DNA of 11,925 nt from Rhodoferax sp. (GCA_020048795.1 JAIFMA010000089.1:1-11925), one strand, 5' to 3'; shown: positions 1 through 6,318, numbered from the stretch's first letter. The notes: generated by a model not told the origin, from the letters alone. A program made the numbers and translations.

Positions 1-1
1 T

Positions 2-139
2 ATCTTGAGCTTCATGCCTTGGACTTTACGCCTTGGGCGGCTTTGGCGACATCAGGCCAATACCTTAGTGCAGCTGGAAAAATACCTGAGTCAAGCTTTG
101 GCCGGGGTAAAACTGGATGCGATTCATGTCACTCATTGA
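2..139 (+). CDS. C-terminal end of an unrecognised protein (partial)
   Basis: An open frame enters from the left edge (codons begin at base 2) and stops with TGA at 137-139, giving the last 45 residues of a protein. The tail is basic and amphipathic (WTLRLGRLWRHQ, then LEKYLSQAL) and ends IHVTH. I do not recognise the family and see no motif that assigns a role. The gap of 133 bases to the deacetylase start leaves it open whether the two are cotranscribed. That it is a real gene is inferred only from the continuous open frame with normal codon use up to a clean stop. Confidence 0.5.
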   Translation: MLSFMPWTLRLGRLWRHQANTLVQLEKYLSQALAGVKLDAIHVTH

Positions 140-272
140 CACGCATCAAAACTCAAGCCGATGAGCCATGATCTTCAGCCAGCCAACCGTTGACAGAAAA
201 ACTCGTCATTTCGGGGCTGGCCGGTGCTCTAAAATTGCCTGGCTTTGCCCTGACGATTCAAGAAACATCCCC

Positions 273-1043
273 ATGCGTGTCATTTTTCACGAAGACTTTC
301 ACCAGTCTTTCTACTCCGAAGATGCTTTCGACAATGGTGCTGCCGAGGGTCGGCTGGTCAACCTAATGGCTGCCTTGCGCCATGATGGCCGTTACGACGT
401 TGATATACCGGCACCGGCCACCCGGGCCGATTTGTTGCGCGCCCACACCGAAGCCCATATCGCGGCCATCGAAGCCAAACCACGCCTGTTTGCCATGGCC
501 TCGCTGGCCGCAGGCGCTGCCATTCTGGCCTCTGACCTGGCTTTGCAGGGCGAACCCAGCTTTGCCTGTCTGCGTCCGCCCGGTCACCACGCCAGCCGCG
601 CCCAGGCCTGGGGCCATTGCACCTTCAGCAACCTGGCCATTGCACTGCTGCGGCTACGCGCCGCCGGGCAAATCCACTCAGCCTTTGTGGTGGACTTTGA
701 CCTGCACACCGGCGACGGCACCAAGGATGTGCTGCGTGGCTGGCCCGAGGCCGAGGTTTTCAACACCTATGGCGACAGCGCCGCAGAGCTGATCCAAAAC
801 CTCGAAGTTCGCCTGAAGCAAGCCCCGCAAGTGGACTTACTGGCGGTTTCAGCCGGTTTTGATGCCTATATCCACGATCTGGGCGGCAAACTGGCCACCG
901 ACGACTACTTCACCATCGGCCGCCTGCTGCAAGGCTACGCCATCCGTCTCGGACATCAGCGCCGTTTTGCCGTGCTGGAAGGGGGCTATTACCTGCCCGA
1001 CCTGGGCAAAAACGCCCTCGCCTTTTGCCGTGGTTTTGAATAA
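273..1043 (+). CDS. Histone deacetylase-family protein (short form, zinc amidohydrolase)
   Basis: Predicted cytoplasmic zinc-dependent deacetylase of the arginase/HDAC fold (AcuC, HDLP and acetylpolyamine amidohydrolase relatives); the substrate could be an acetyl-lysine protein or an acetylated small amine. The 256-residue protein shows the family signature in order: RPPGHHA (His105-His106), VDFDLHTGDGT (zinc ligands Asp143 and His145), SAGFDAY (zinc ligand Asp197) and LEGGYY (catalytic-type Tyr239). All catalytic positions are present. The stretch between the second and third zinc ligands is about 54 residues, against about 90 in HDLP, so a loop region is missing. I chose ATG 273 (MRVIFHEDF) because HDAC-like sequence begins there; the frame extends to ATG 168, but those 35 residues look unlike the family. 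The SD is weak (AGAAA). The next gene starts at the stop codon. Confidence 0.9.
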   Translation: MRVIFHEDFHQSFYSEDAFDNGAAEGRLVNLMAALRHDGRYDVDIPAPATRADLLRAHTEAHIAAIEAKPRLFAMASLAAGAAILASDLALQGEPSFACLRPPGHHASRAQAWGHCTFSNLAIALLRLRAAGQIHSAFVVDFDLHTGDGTKDVLRGWPEAEVFNTYGDSAAELIQNLEVRLKQAPQVDLLAVSAGFDAYIHDLGGKLATDDYFTIGRLLQGYAIRLGHQRRFAVLEGGYYLPDLGKNALAFCRGFE

Positions 1044-1373
1044 ATGGCCATGAAACAGATTCCCAAATTTACCCCCAATCCCCAGGGCTCCTTAAGCGGC
1101 TACGACCGCATCGACATTGACCTGCCAAACGCGCGCATCGGCAACATCCGCTGCCGGCTGCTGGGCGAAAAGGCTATCGTCTATTCGATCCAGGTGTTTC
1201 CCGAATTCCAGCGCAACGGGTATGGTGCCGCTGCCATTGACATGCTGAAAACCCGCTACCCGGTGCTGATCGCCGACCGGGTGCGCTTCACGGCGCGTGA
1301 ATTCTGGGAAAAGATGGGCTTCACGGTCAACGCCGAAGGCAATTGGGAATACCGGCGGCATCCGGCACGGTGA
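1044..1373 (+). CDS. GNAT-family N-acetyltransferase (small)
   Basis: A 109-residue protein with the acetyl-CoA binding motif A of the GNAT fold: strand YSIQVFPEF followed by QRNGYGAAAIDMLK, in which the Q/R-x-x-G-x-G pyrophosphate loop is intact. The later segment AREFWEKMGF matches motif B, where GNAT enzymes typically have FYxxxGF. It would transfer an acetyl group from acetyl-CoA to an amine; the acceptor cannot be told. ATG 1044 follows the deacetylase TAA with no gap; a second ATG at 1050 is an equally good start. The abutting arrangement implies translational coupling, so a deacetylase and an acetyltransferase are probably made from one message. The protein is short for a GNAT (usually 140-180 residues), with a minimal N-terminal half. 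Confidence 0.82.
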   Translation: MAMKQIPKFTPNPQGSLSGYDRIDIDLPNARIGNIRCRLLGEKAIVYSIQVFPEFQRNGYGAAAIDMLKTRYPVLIADRVRFTAREFWEKMGFTVNAEGNWEYRRHPAR

Positions 1374-1517
1374 CTGCTGCACTGGAAACGCTTGAGTCGG
1401 CGGGGCAAAGCGGCATTCGATTCTGCAACAACGGGCAGGCACAATGGCCCATCCTGGGAATCCGCCATGGCAAAGGCAGTCCGCCAGCCATCATTTTCAG
1501 AATTCATACAAGAAAAC

Positions 1518-1552
1518 AGCTTCTAGCCCTTATAAAACCTGCTTAGGAAGCT
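1518..1552. repeat. Intergenic hairpin repeat, Comamonadaceae type (degenerate)
   Basis: AGCTTCTAGC (1518-1527) can pair with GCTTAGGAAGCT (1541-1552) as a 10-bp stem with a two-base bulge and a 13-base AT-rich loop, followed by ATTTTAAATA. From memory, intergenic hairpins of the form (A)GCTTCTAGCGC...GCGCTAGAAGCTAT are widespread in Acidovorax, Rhodoferax and Polaromonas genomes; this would be a decayed copy. It lies 53 bases before the VapC remnant. The stem is seen directly; the repeat-family assignment is from memory. Confidence 0.5.
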
Positions 1553-1604
1553 ATTTTAAATATAGCAATTCAAGCCACAACAAGCCAAATCAAGACCGAT
1601 CTGA

Positions 1605-1769
1605 CGCACCAGGCGGCAGATGGAACAGCGTGGACAAACCATTGGCATCAATGACCTGCGTATCGCCGCGCATGCCCGCAGCGAGGGCCTGACGCTGGTA
1701 TCCAACAACCTGCCTGAATTTGAGCCAGTTGAGGCTTTGCAAATGTGCAATTGGGTTGCCGAAATATGA
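1605..1769 (+). pseudogene. VapC-type PIN-domain toxin, C-terminal remnant
   Basis: Read in the frame that starts after an in-frame TGA at 1602-1604, the sequence encodes about 54 residues ending at TGA 1767-1769. They contain the typical C-terminal half of VapC: RGQTIGINDLRIAAHARSEG, then LTLVSNN, EF and NWV. In VapC toxins (Mg-dependent ribonucleases, often acting on initiator tRNA), the ND-LIAAHA and T-LVTNN-EF blocks carry the later acidic residues of the PIN active site; the Asp of INDL and the Asn pair of SNN are visible. The N-terminal half with the first catalytic Asp is absent, and no VapB antitoxin is visible upstream. It is therefore a dead fragment. The next remnant starts immediately after its stop in another frame. 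Confidence 0.75.
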
Positions 1770-1771
1770 TG

Positions 1772-1930
1772 GGGTACCGTGTCTATGTCCAGCTCGGCTG
1801 TATCGCGCAAGGCTTGCTGCAGCACTTGGCGATTAACCACACGGCAGAGGTTTGGCGCTGCTTTCGCAGTTGGCTGCGCACCATGAACCCGGCCATTCAG
1901 CCCTCTGAGGAAGACCGGATGGTGGCGTGA
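1772..1930 (+). pseudogene. Transposase C-terminal remnant
   Basis: About 52 residues in a frame different from the VapC fragment, ending at TGA 1928-1930. The sequence VQLGCIAQGLLQHLAI, then VWRCFRSWLRTM and PSEEDRMVA matches what I remember as the tail of a DDE transposase (G-IAQGLLQ-L then W-SWLRT). The catalytic core is missing and no terminal inverted repeats or target duplication are visible, so only the 3' end of an insertion sequence survives. Family assignment (IS4-like or another DDE group) is uncertain. The break lies at about 1765-1772, where the VapC frame ends. Confidence 0.6.
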
Positions 1931-1979
1931 AGACCACTGGAAAACTTGGCACTGTCAAGTCCACACGACGAGCACTTCA

Positions 1980-2129
1980 ATGGCTGCCATTCTTGGTGCC
2001 AAACAGTGGTGCATGCACCAGGCCCACACCATCGTCAACTCGGGCCAGACCCTGCTGTCCCTACTCAACAACATGTTGGACCTCACGTGGGTCGAGGCCG
2101 GCAACCTGCAACTCGAAGCCGTTCGAGAC
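1980..2129 (+). pseudogene. Histidine kinase HisKA fragment
   Basis: Fifty codons in one frame encode HTIVNSGQTLLSLLNNMLDL followed by VEAGNLQLEAV. This is the second helix of a HisKA dimerisation domain and the linker into the ATPase domain, as in hybrid sensor kinases (I-SSG-TLL-LLNDILDLSKIEAGKL-LE). The phosphoacceptor helix with its His is not recognisable and the ATPase domain is absent: the reading ends four bases before the Pho-box-like promoter. The frame carries on into the next gene region out of register and has no sense there. It is a non-functional remnant. The match is visible by eye but the fragment is short. Confidence 0.6.
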
Positions 2130-2133
2130 AAAG

Positions 2134-2167
2134 CTGTCACACCTTTGACATATGACCGACCTACAGT
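2134..2167 (+). promoter_or_regulatory. Putative PhoB box and -10 element
   Basis: CTGTCAC-ACCT-TTGACAT (2134-2151) matches the Pho-box consensus of two CTGTCAT units with a 4-base spacer at 11 of 14 positions. Ten bases further on lies TACAGT (2162-2167) as a -10 element, the same spacing as in the E. coli phoA promoter, where the Pho box replaces the -35. A start site near 2174 would leave a short leader with GAGG (2192-2195) ahead of ATG 2200. The downstream gene is a phosphoesterase, which fits. The motif alone could occur by chance; position and spacing raise the confidence. Confidence 0.55.
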
Positions 2168-2199
2168 GGTCGCCTTCAATTGTCAATTAGCGAGGTACC

Positions 2200-3243
2200 A
2201 TGTATTCATCCCCTTCATTGTGCAGACTCCTGACTGCTTATCTGGCTATCACCCTGGTGGGGTGTGCCGCATCTGGCGACAGGCCCGCACCAGCGACGAT
2301 GGGTGGCAAATTCAGTTTCGGCCTATGGGGCGACATGCCCTACAAAAAAGCCGGCGACGATGCCAAGCTTCCAGCGGTACTGCAAAGCATCAACGCCTCT
2401 GACATTGCGTTTTCGCTCTACGATGGCGACATCAAGGACGGCAGTTCCAAATGCACGGATGACGTTTATACCGATGCTCTGAAGATGTTCGCCAGCATGA
2501 AAAAGCCCGTGGTGTATGTACCGGGTGACAACGAATGGACTGACTGCCACCGCCTCAACAATGGCGGCATGGACAGCCTGGAGCGCTTGAGCCATCTCCG
2601 AAAGGTACTGTTTCCTACCCTCAACTCCCTGGGTCAGACCACCCTGCCCCTTGAGCACCAGGGCAAGCTGGGTGAAAAGTTTGTGGAAAACACCCGATTC
2701 AGCCATGGCAACATCACCTTTGTTGGCATCAACATGCCCGGCAGCAACAACAACATGGTTCTGAATGCCAGGGAGTGCGGCAACAAAAGCGCGCGCAAGG
2801 CCGAGCAATGTGATGCAGCCAACGCTGAATATCTGGCCCGCGACACGGCCAACATTGCCTGGTTGAACGCATCGTTTGCCCAGGCCAAGACCAGCAACGC
2901 CCACGGTCTGGTGCTGGTCGTGCAAGCTGATCCGGGGTTTGACTTGCCCGAAACCGAGGAGTTTGACGAGAGCACCCGGCCCGGTGTCAGCGGCTACCGT
3001 CATTTCATGAGCCAGTTGGCCGAGCAAACCCAGGCTTTCAAGGGCGAAGTGCTGTTTGTGCATGGCGATACCCACTTTTTCAAGCTCGACAAACCGTTGT
3101 TCGACCCAGCCCACATGCTGACCAACTTCACCCGCCTGCAGACCTTTGGCAGCCCCAGCCTGCACTGGGTCAAGGTGACGGTGAACCCGGCCAGCACCAG
3201 CGTTTTCCAGGTTGAACCGGTTGTGGTCAAGCACGCCAACTAA
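2200..3243 (+). CDS. Lipoprotein metallophosphoesterase (calcineurin-like)
   Basis: A 347-residue exported phosphoesterase. The N-terminus has a basic/hydrophobic signal ending in a lipobox LVGC (Cys22), so the mature protein should be lipid-anchored on the periplasmic side of a membrane. Metallophosphoesterase motifs follow in order: GDMPY (Asp45), DGDIKDG (Asp75/Asp77), PGDNEW (Asp110, Asn111, Glu112), VVQADP in place of the usual GH-P block (241-245), and HGDTHF (His288, Asp290, His292). The dimetal site therefore looks complete. Substrate is unknown; phosphomonoesters, phosphodiesters or phospholipid head groups are possible. GAGG lies 4 bases before ATG 2200, under a Pho-box-like promoter. 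The glycosyltransferase gene begins 73 bases downstream on the same strand. It is not an obvious orthologue of the cytoplasmic phospholipase PlcP, which lacks a lipoprotein signal. Confidence 0.85.
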   Translation: MYSSPSLCRLLTAYLAITLVGCAASGDRPAPATMGGKFSFGLWGDMPYKKAGDDAKLPAVLQSINASDIAFSLYDGDIKDGSSKCTDDVYTDALKMFASMKKPVVYVPGDNEWTDCHRLNNGGMDSLERLSHLRKVLFPTLNSLGQTTLPLEHQGKLGEKFVENTRFSHGNITFVGINMPGSNNNMVLNARECGNKSARKAEQCDAANAEYLARDTANIAWLNASFAQAKTSNAHGLVLVVQADPGFDLPETEEFDESTRPGVSGYRHFMSQLAEQTQAFKGEVLFVHGDTHFFKLDKPLFDPAHMLTNFTRLQTFGSPSLHWVKVTVNPASTSVFQVEPVVVKHAN

Positions 3244-3274
3244 GTCTGCAGGCGACTCCTCAGGATCAAATGGC

Positions 3275-3294
3275 ATGTGACACCTTCGTCACAT
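3275..3294. repeat. Perfect 7-bp palindrome upstream of the glycosyltransferase
   Basis: ATGTGAC (3275-3281) and GTCACAT (3288-3294) are exact inverted repeats around ACCTTC. The centre of the site is about 32 bases before ATG 3317. It could be an operator or an intercistronic RNA hairpin. It resembles the Pho-box-like site at 2134 (13 of 18 bases alike, with the same ACCT core), but no -10 element stands at the matching distance. A CRP site needs TGTGA-N6-TCACA; here the spacing is 8. Confidence 0.5.
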
Positions 3295-3316
3295 TGGCTC
3301 GGCATGGGACACGGAC

Positions 3317-4423
3317 ATGACCTGCGTTGACCTGATTTACTTCAACGCGGGCGGTGGCCACCGGGCTGCGGCCAGGGCACTAGAGCAATCCCTGCAGCAC
3401 CTGCACTGGCAGGTGAGACTGGTTAATCTGGTTGAAATACTTGACCCCAAGGGCCAGTTCTACGACAACCTGGGCTTGCAGCCCGAAGACCTTTACAACA
3501 AGCGCCTGGCCAGCGGCCTGACGCTGGGTATGCCTCAAGAGTTGAAATTGCTGCAATGGCTGATCAGGCTCTGCCACCCGACGATGCTCAGGAAAATGCA
3601 AGCACACTGGCTGGCAACCCGGCCCGGCATGGTGGTCTCGCTTATCCCCAATTTCAACCGCGCGTTATGCCAAAGCCTGTCTTTGGCACTGCCTGGCACG
3701 CCCTATGTAACGGTGCTGACCGACATGGCGGACTACCCGCCAAACTTCTGGATTGAGCCCGATCAGCCTCAGCATGTCGTTTGCGGTACCGACCATGCTG
3801 CAGCCCAGGCCTTGTCTGCAGGTGTTCCGCCAGCGCGTATTCACCAGGTCTCAGGCATGATCCTTTCGCCGCGTTTTTATGCCTCAAGCACCTTGGATCG
3901 CATCGTAGAACGGCGCAAACATGGGCTCGATGAACAGCAGGTGGTGGGGGTGGTGATGTTTGGTGGCTATGGCTCTGACACCATGCAACGCATTGCGGAC
4001 AAACTTGCTGATACCCCGTTGATTCTGCTTTGTGGCAGAAACGCCAAGTTAGCCCAATGGCTGCGCCGTCGGCCTGCCAGGGCCGCCCGGGTCGTGGTTG
4101 AATTTACCGACGATGTTGCCTACTGGATGCAACTGGCCGACTTTTTTATTGGCAAACCCGGCCCGGCCAGCGTCAGTGAGGCGGTTCACATGGGTTTGCC
4201 CGTGATCATTGCCCGCAACGCCTGGACCATGCCACAGGAGCGATGGAACACAGAATGGGTTAGTACCCATGGCCTGGGTGTGGTCGTGCGCAGCTTTACC
4301 AGGGTTCAGACCGCAGTGGACGAAATCGTGGGCCAGCTGCCGAAATGGCAAGCCAACGTCAGAAAAATTCAGAATCGCGCTGTGTTTGAAGTGCCAGAAA
4401 TCCTGGCCGGGCTGCTGGGCTGA
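3317..4423 (+). CDS. Glycosyltransferase, MGDG synthase/MurG-like (GT28 type)
   Basis: A 368-residue GT-B glycosyltransferase. The N-terminal domain begins with the glycine loop FNAGGGHRAAARAL (residues 9-22), the hallmark of monogalactosyldiacylglycerol synthases and processive diacylglycerol glucosyltransferases. The C-terminal donor-binding domain has FGGYGS (215-220), LILLCGRN (235-242), DDVAYWMQLADFFIGKPG (265-282) and SVSEAVHMGLP (285-295), matching the nucleotide-sugar site (G-GT-SEA-GLP) of GT28 enzymes. Expected role: transfer of a hexose from a UDP-sugar to diacylglycerol or another lipid at the inner face of the cytoplasmic membrane. No transmembrane helix is visible; these enzymes bind membranes peripherally. 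The start ATG 3317 has a weak SD (ACGGA). It follows the phosphoesterase by 73 bases and is probably in its operon. Acceptor and sugar are not readable from sequence. Confidence 0.83.
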   Translation: MTCVDLIYFNAGGGHRAAARALEQSLQHLHWQVRLVNLVEILDPKGQFYDNLGLQPEDLYNKRLASGLTLGMPQELKLLQWLIRLCHPTMLRKMQAHWLATRPGMVVSLIPNFNRALCQSLSLALPGTPYVTVLTDMADYPPNFWIEPDQPQHVVCGTDHAAAQALSAGVPPARIHQVSGMILSPRFYASSTLDRIVERRKHGLDEQQVVGVVMFGGYGSDTMQRIADKLADTPLILLCGRNAKLAQWLRRRPARAARVVVEFTDDVAYWMQLADFFIGKPGPASVSEAVHMGLPVIIARNAWTMPQERWNTEWVSTHGLGVVVRSFTRVQTAVDEIVGQLPKWQANVRKIQNRAVFEVPEILAGLLG

Positions 4424-4426
4424 ATG

Positions 4427-4444
4427 GCTACCGCACAGCGTGGC
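4427..4444. terminator. Weak hairpin between convergent genes
   Basis: GCTACCGC and GCGTGGC can form a 7-bp stem with one bulge around ACA, in the 26 bases between two convergent stop codons. There is no clear T-run on either side (AAAATTTA follows on the plus strand). It may act as a two-way terminator, but the evidence is thin. Confidence 0.25.
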
Positions 4445-4449
4445 AAAAT

Positions 4450-6315
4450 TTAGCGGTCTGCCCCATTTCTGACCACCAGGCCCTTGCCGTCCGTTTTGGC
4501 ATGGTGCTTGGCCAGCGCAGCCACAGAGGCCACTTGTTCTGCATTGGCAAATTGATGGGCGGTGATTCTGACGGCACCGATCGACAGCGTTGTCAGTGGG
4601 AAAAACCGCGACACACCAAACCGGTCTTCGGCCTGAATGCCCCCGGCAGCACGGGCTGGCGCATCAAACAAGGCCTGCGCCTGCTCTGCAAATTCATCAA
4701 TGATCTGCTGGCATTGGGTTTGCCAGTCATCACTCTGGTATAGCAGGATAAAGTCGTCGCCGCCCACATGTCCAACAAAATCACGCCGTGTGTCGCAATG
4801 CGCTTGCGCTAACCTGGCCAGCAGGCGAATCATTTCGTCACCCCGCCAATAGCCATATTGGTCATTGAATGGCTTGAAATTGTTCAGGTCGGCATAACAG
4901 GCCACAAACCCCATGCCGCTGGCCAGCAGCCGCTCAATGTGCTGGGTGATCGGGATGTTGCCCGGCAAAAAGGTCAATGGGTTGGCGTGGCGCGCTGCCT
5001 CAATACGCGTTTCGGTCACCGAGCGGACCAATTGCTCGCCGGTACCCAGGCCCAGGTAGCAGCCGTTTTCTGTGACGATGAAACCATCCGCCAGGTAACG
5101 CTGGTCTTCGGATGTAAGAATGCCGACCAACTCGTCAATGCTGTGGTTGCGCTCAATCAGACGGGGCTCAAGGTTGGCATGCAGCATGCATGATTTGTGG
5201 CCCCATATTTCGCGGTAATACAACTTGCTGTACTCGTTCATGAATGCGCTACGGTTGATGATGGCGACCGGACGTACACCATCCAATACCGCAATGGCTT
5301 GCAGCTTTGGGTGGTTGAAAAGTACCCTCGCCAATTGATCATTGGTGGTGCTCAAACCGACGGTCGGGGCCGGCACGATGGCCAGACGGCTTAGCGTTCC
5401 TGCACAGGGTGCGCGTTGCGGTTCAGGAAAGACGGCAACCGTATGGTCGCGGATGGCCACCATGGCTGGCGCATCAATCTGCTCGTGCGGCAAGCGTGCG
5501 GGTCGGCCCAAAAAGAAGCCCTGGCCATACTGGATGCCCAGGTCACGCAAAACACGCAAATCGTCTTCGGTTTCAATGCCTTCGGCGATCAGGGCGGTGT
5601 CAAAGATCGCTGCGATTTGCTGCAACGCCTGAATGGTTTTAAGCTTGTCAGCGTACTGGCTGATGGACTTGGTGAAGTATTTGTCAATCTTGACAAATTC
5701 GGGTTTGATCTGCGACCACAGGCGCAGGCTGGAACGCCCGTCGCCAAAGTCGTCCAACGCCATCGCCACGCCGGCGGCTCGAACTTGTTGCACCACCGTG
5801 GCCAGGTGATCCATGTCCGACACCCGTTCGTACTCGGTAATTTCCAGCACCAGCATTCGGGGCGACACCCCCATGGTGCTCAACAAGGCCAGCAAGCTGT
5901 CGCAACCACATTGCCTGATCAACGCGAGCAGGACATCGGCACTGATGTTGACAAACAGGCGACCAGGCTGGTTCAAGCTTCCCCACAAATCAAGTGCCAC
6001 TGAGACACAGTGGTTTTCAAATTCATAGTTGATGTGTTCATGCGCAGCCGCCAGCAGCAATGTGTCGGGCGCATGAAATGAGGTGTTTAACGGACCCCTG
6101 ATCAAAGCCTCATGAGAAAAAATTGCCCCGTCTCCCAACGAGACGATGGGTTGGAACACCGGGTAGAGCTGTTGACGCCGCAACAAGCCACCGACTTGAC
6201 TTCCTTGCCAAGTCGGTGGCCCTGATCGTCTGACAGCAATTTGATAGTCATGGTGGGGGTTGCCGGAGCCTGGACAGCATAGTTCATCAAAAGCAAGGAT
6301 CCATGAATTTGGCAC
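4450..6315 (-). CDS. EAL-CBS-GGDEF cyclic-di-GMP turnover protein
   Basis: A soluble 621-residue protein with an N-terminal EAL phosphodiesterase domain (about 46-275), a central CBS-pair region (about 320-435) and a C-terminal GGDEF domain (about 445-615). The EAL part keeps HEALIRGP (Glu69), NIS (Asn123), EIT (Glu158), DDFG (Asp188-Asp189), KID (Lys209) and AEGIE (Glu245, Glu248), so it should hydrolyse cyclic di-GMP. The GGDEF part has ADLNNFKPFND (Asp476) and GGDDF (518-522), a conservative Glu-to-Asp change, with no RxxD inhibitory site. CBS domains often bind adenine nucleotides, suggesting control by energy state. The first ~43 residues (GTG 6315 start) look non-homologous. A promoter-like element overlaps this GTG, and a frame-shifted stretch from ATG 6251 (MTIKLLSDDQGHRLGKE) looks more like a genuine N-terminus. 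TTG codons at 6186 and 6183 are other candidate starts. It converges on the glycosyltransferase. Confidence 0.88.
   Translation of the reverse strand: MPNSWILAFDELCCPGSGNPHHDYQIAVRRSGPPTWQGSQVGGLLRRQQLYPVFQPIVSLGDGAIFSHEALIRGPLNTSFHAPDTLLLAAAHEHINYEFENHCVSVALDLWGSLNQPGRLFVNISADVLLALIRQCGCDSLLALLSTMGVSPRMLVLEITEYERVSDMDHLATVVQQVRAAGVAMALDDFGDGRSSLRLWSQIKPEFVKIDKYFTKSISQYADKLKTIQALQQIAAIFDTALIAEGIETEDDLRVLRDLGIQYGQGFFLGRPARLPHEQIDAPAMVAIRDHTVAVFPEPQRAPCAGTLSRLAIVPAPTVGLSTTNDQLARVLFNHPKLQAIAVLDGVRPVAIINRSAFMNEYSKLYYREIWGHKSCMLHANLEPRLIERNHSIDELVGILTSEDQRYLADGFIVTENGCYLGLGTGEQLVRSVTETRIEAARHANPLTFLPGNIPITQHIERLLASGMGFVACYADLNNFKPFNDQYGYWRGDEMIRLLARLAQAHCDTRRDFVGHVGGDDFILLYQSDDWQTQCQQIIDEFAEQAQALFDAPARAAGGIQAEDRFGVSRFFPLTTLSIGAVRITAHQFANAEQVASVAALAKHHAKTDGKGLVVRNGADR
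6187..6220. repeat. Perfect 12-bp inverted repeat at the 5' end of the EAL gene
   Basis: GCCACCGACTTG (6187-6198) is the exact reverse complement of CAAGTCGGTGGC (6209-6220), separated by 10 bases. On the minus strand this hairpin directly precedes the TTG codons at 6186 and 6183, where EAL-domain homology begins. It could be a translational control hairpin, a footprint of a small insertion, or chance. It has no T-tract, so it is not a standard terminator. Confidence 0.65.
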
Positions 6316-6318
6316 TGA

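Larger units (their letters stand above)
1374..2133. other. Gene-free stretch with remnants (decayed region)
   Basis: No intact gene is visible in these 760 bases. Bases 1374-1517 show nothing I can assign. After that come a degenerate hairpin repeat and three truncated coding remnants, VapC, transposase and sensor kinase, each in its own frame and each listed separately. The pattern is that of an insertion and deletion hotspot between two functional operons. Confidence 0.65.

Noticed and set aside
190..235. TTGACA (190-195) as a promoter for the deacetylase gene
   Set aside because: No -10-like hexamer lies 16-18 bases downstream; the nearest, TAAAAT at 230, is 34 bases away.
168..272. Upstream extension of the deacetylase frame to ATG 168
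   Set aside because: The 35 extra residues have no family resemblance, and HDAC-like sequence starts at MRVIFHEDF (273).
2323..3276. Long 317-codon open frame on the minus strand
   Set aside because: It lies fully antisense to the phosphoesterase gene, whose motifs are unmistakable; its translation has no recognisable domain and it reflects codon bias of the true frame.
3276..3293. CRP/FNR-type site TGTGA...TCACA
   Set aside because: The half-sites are 8 bases apart, not the 6 required for CRP, and the position just before the start codon is unsuited to activation.
5416..6003. 195-codon plus-strand frame opposite the EAL domain
   Set aside because: Antisense shadow of a gene with clear catalytic motifs; its His/Gln-rich translation is typical of such shadows.
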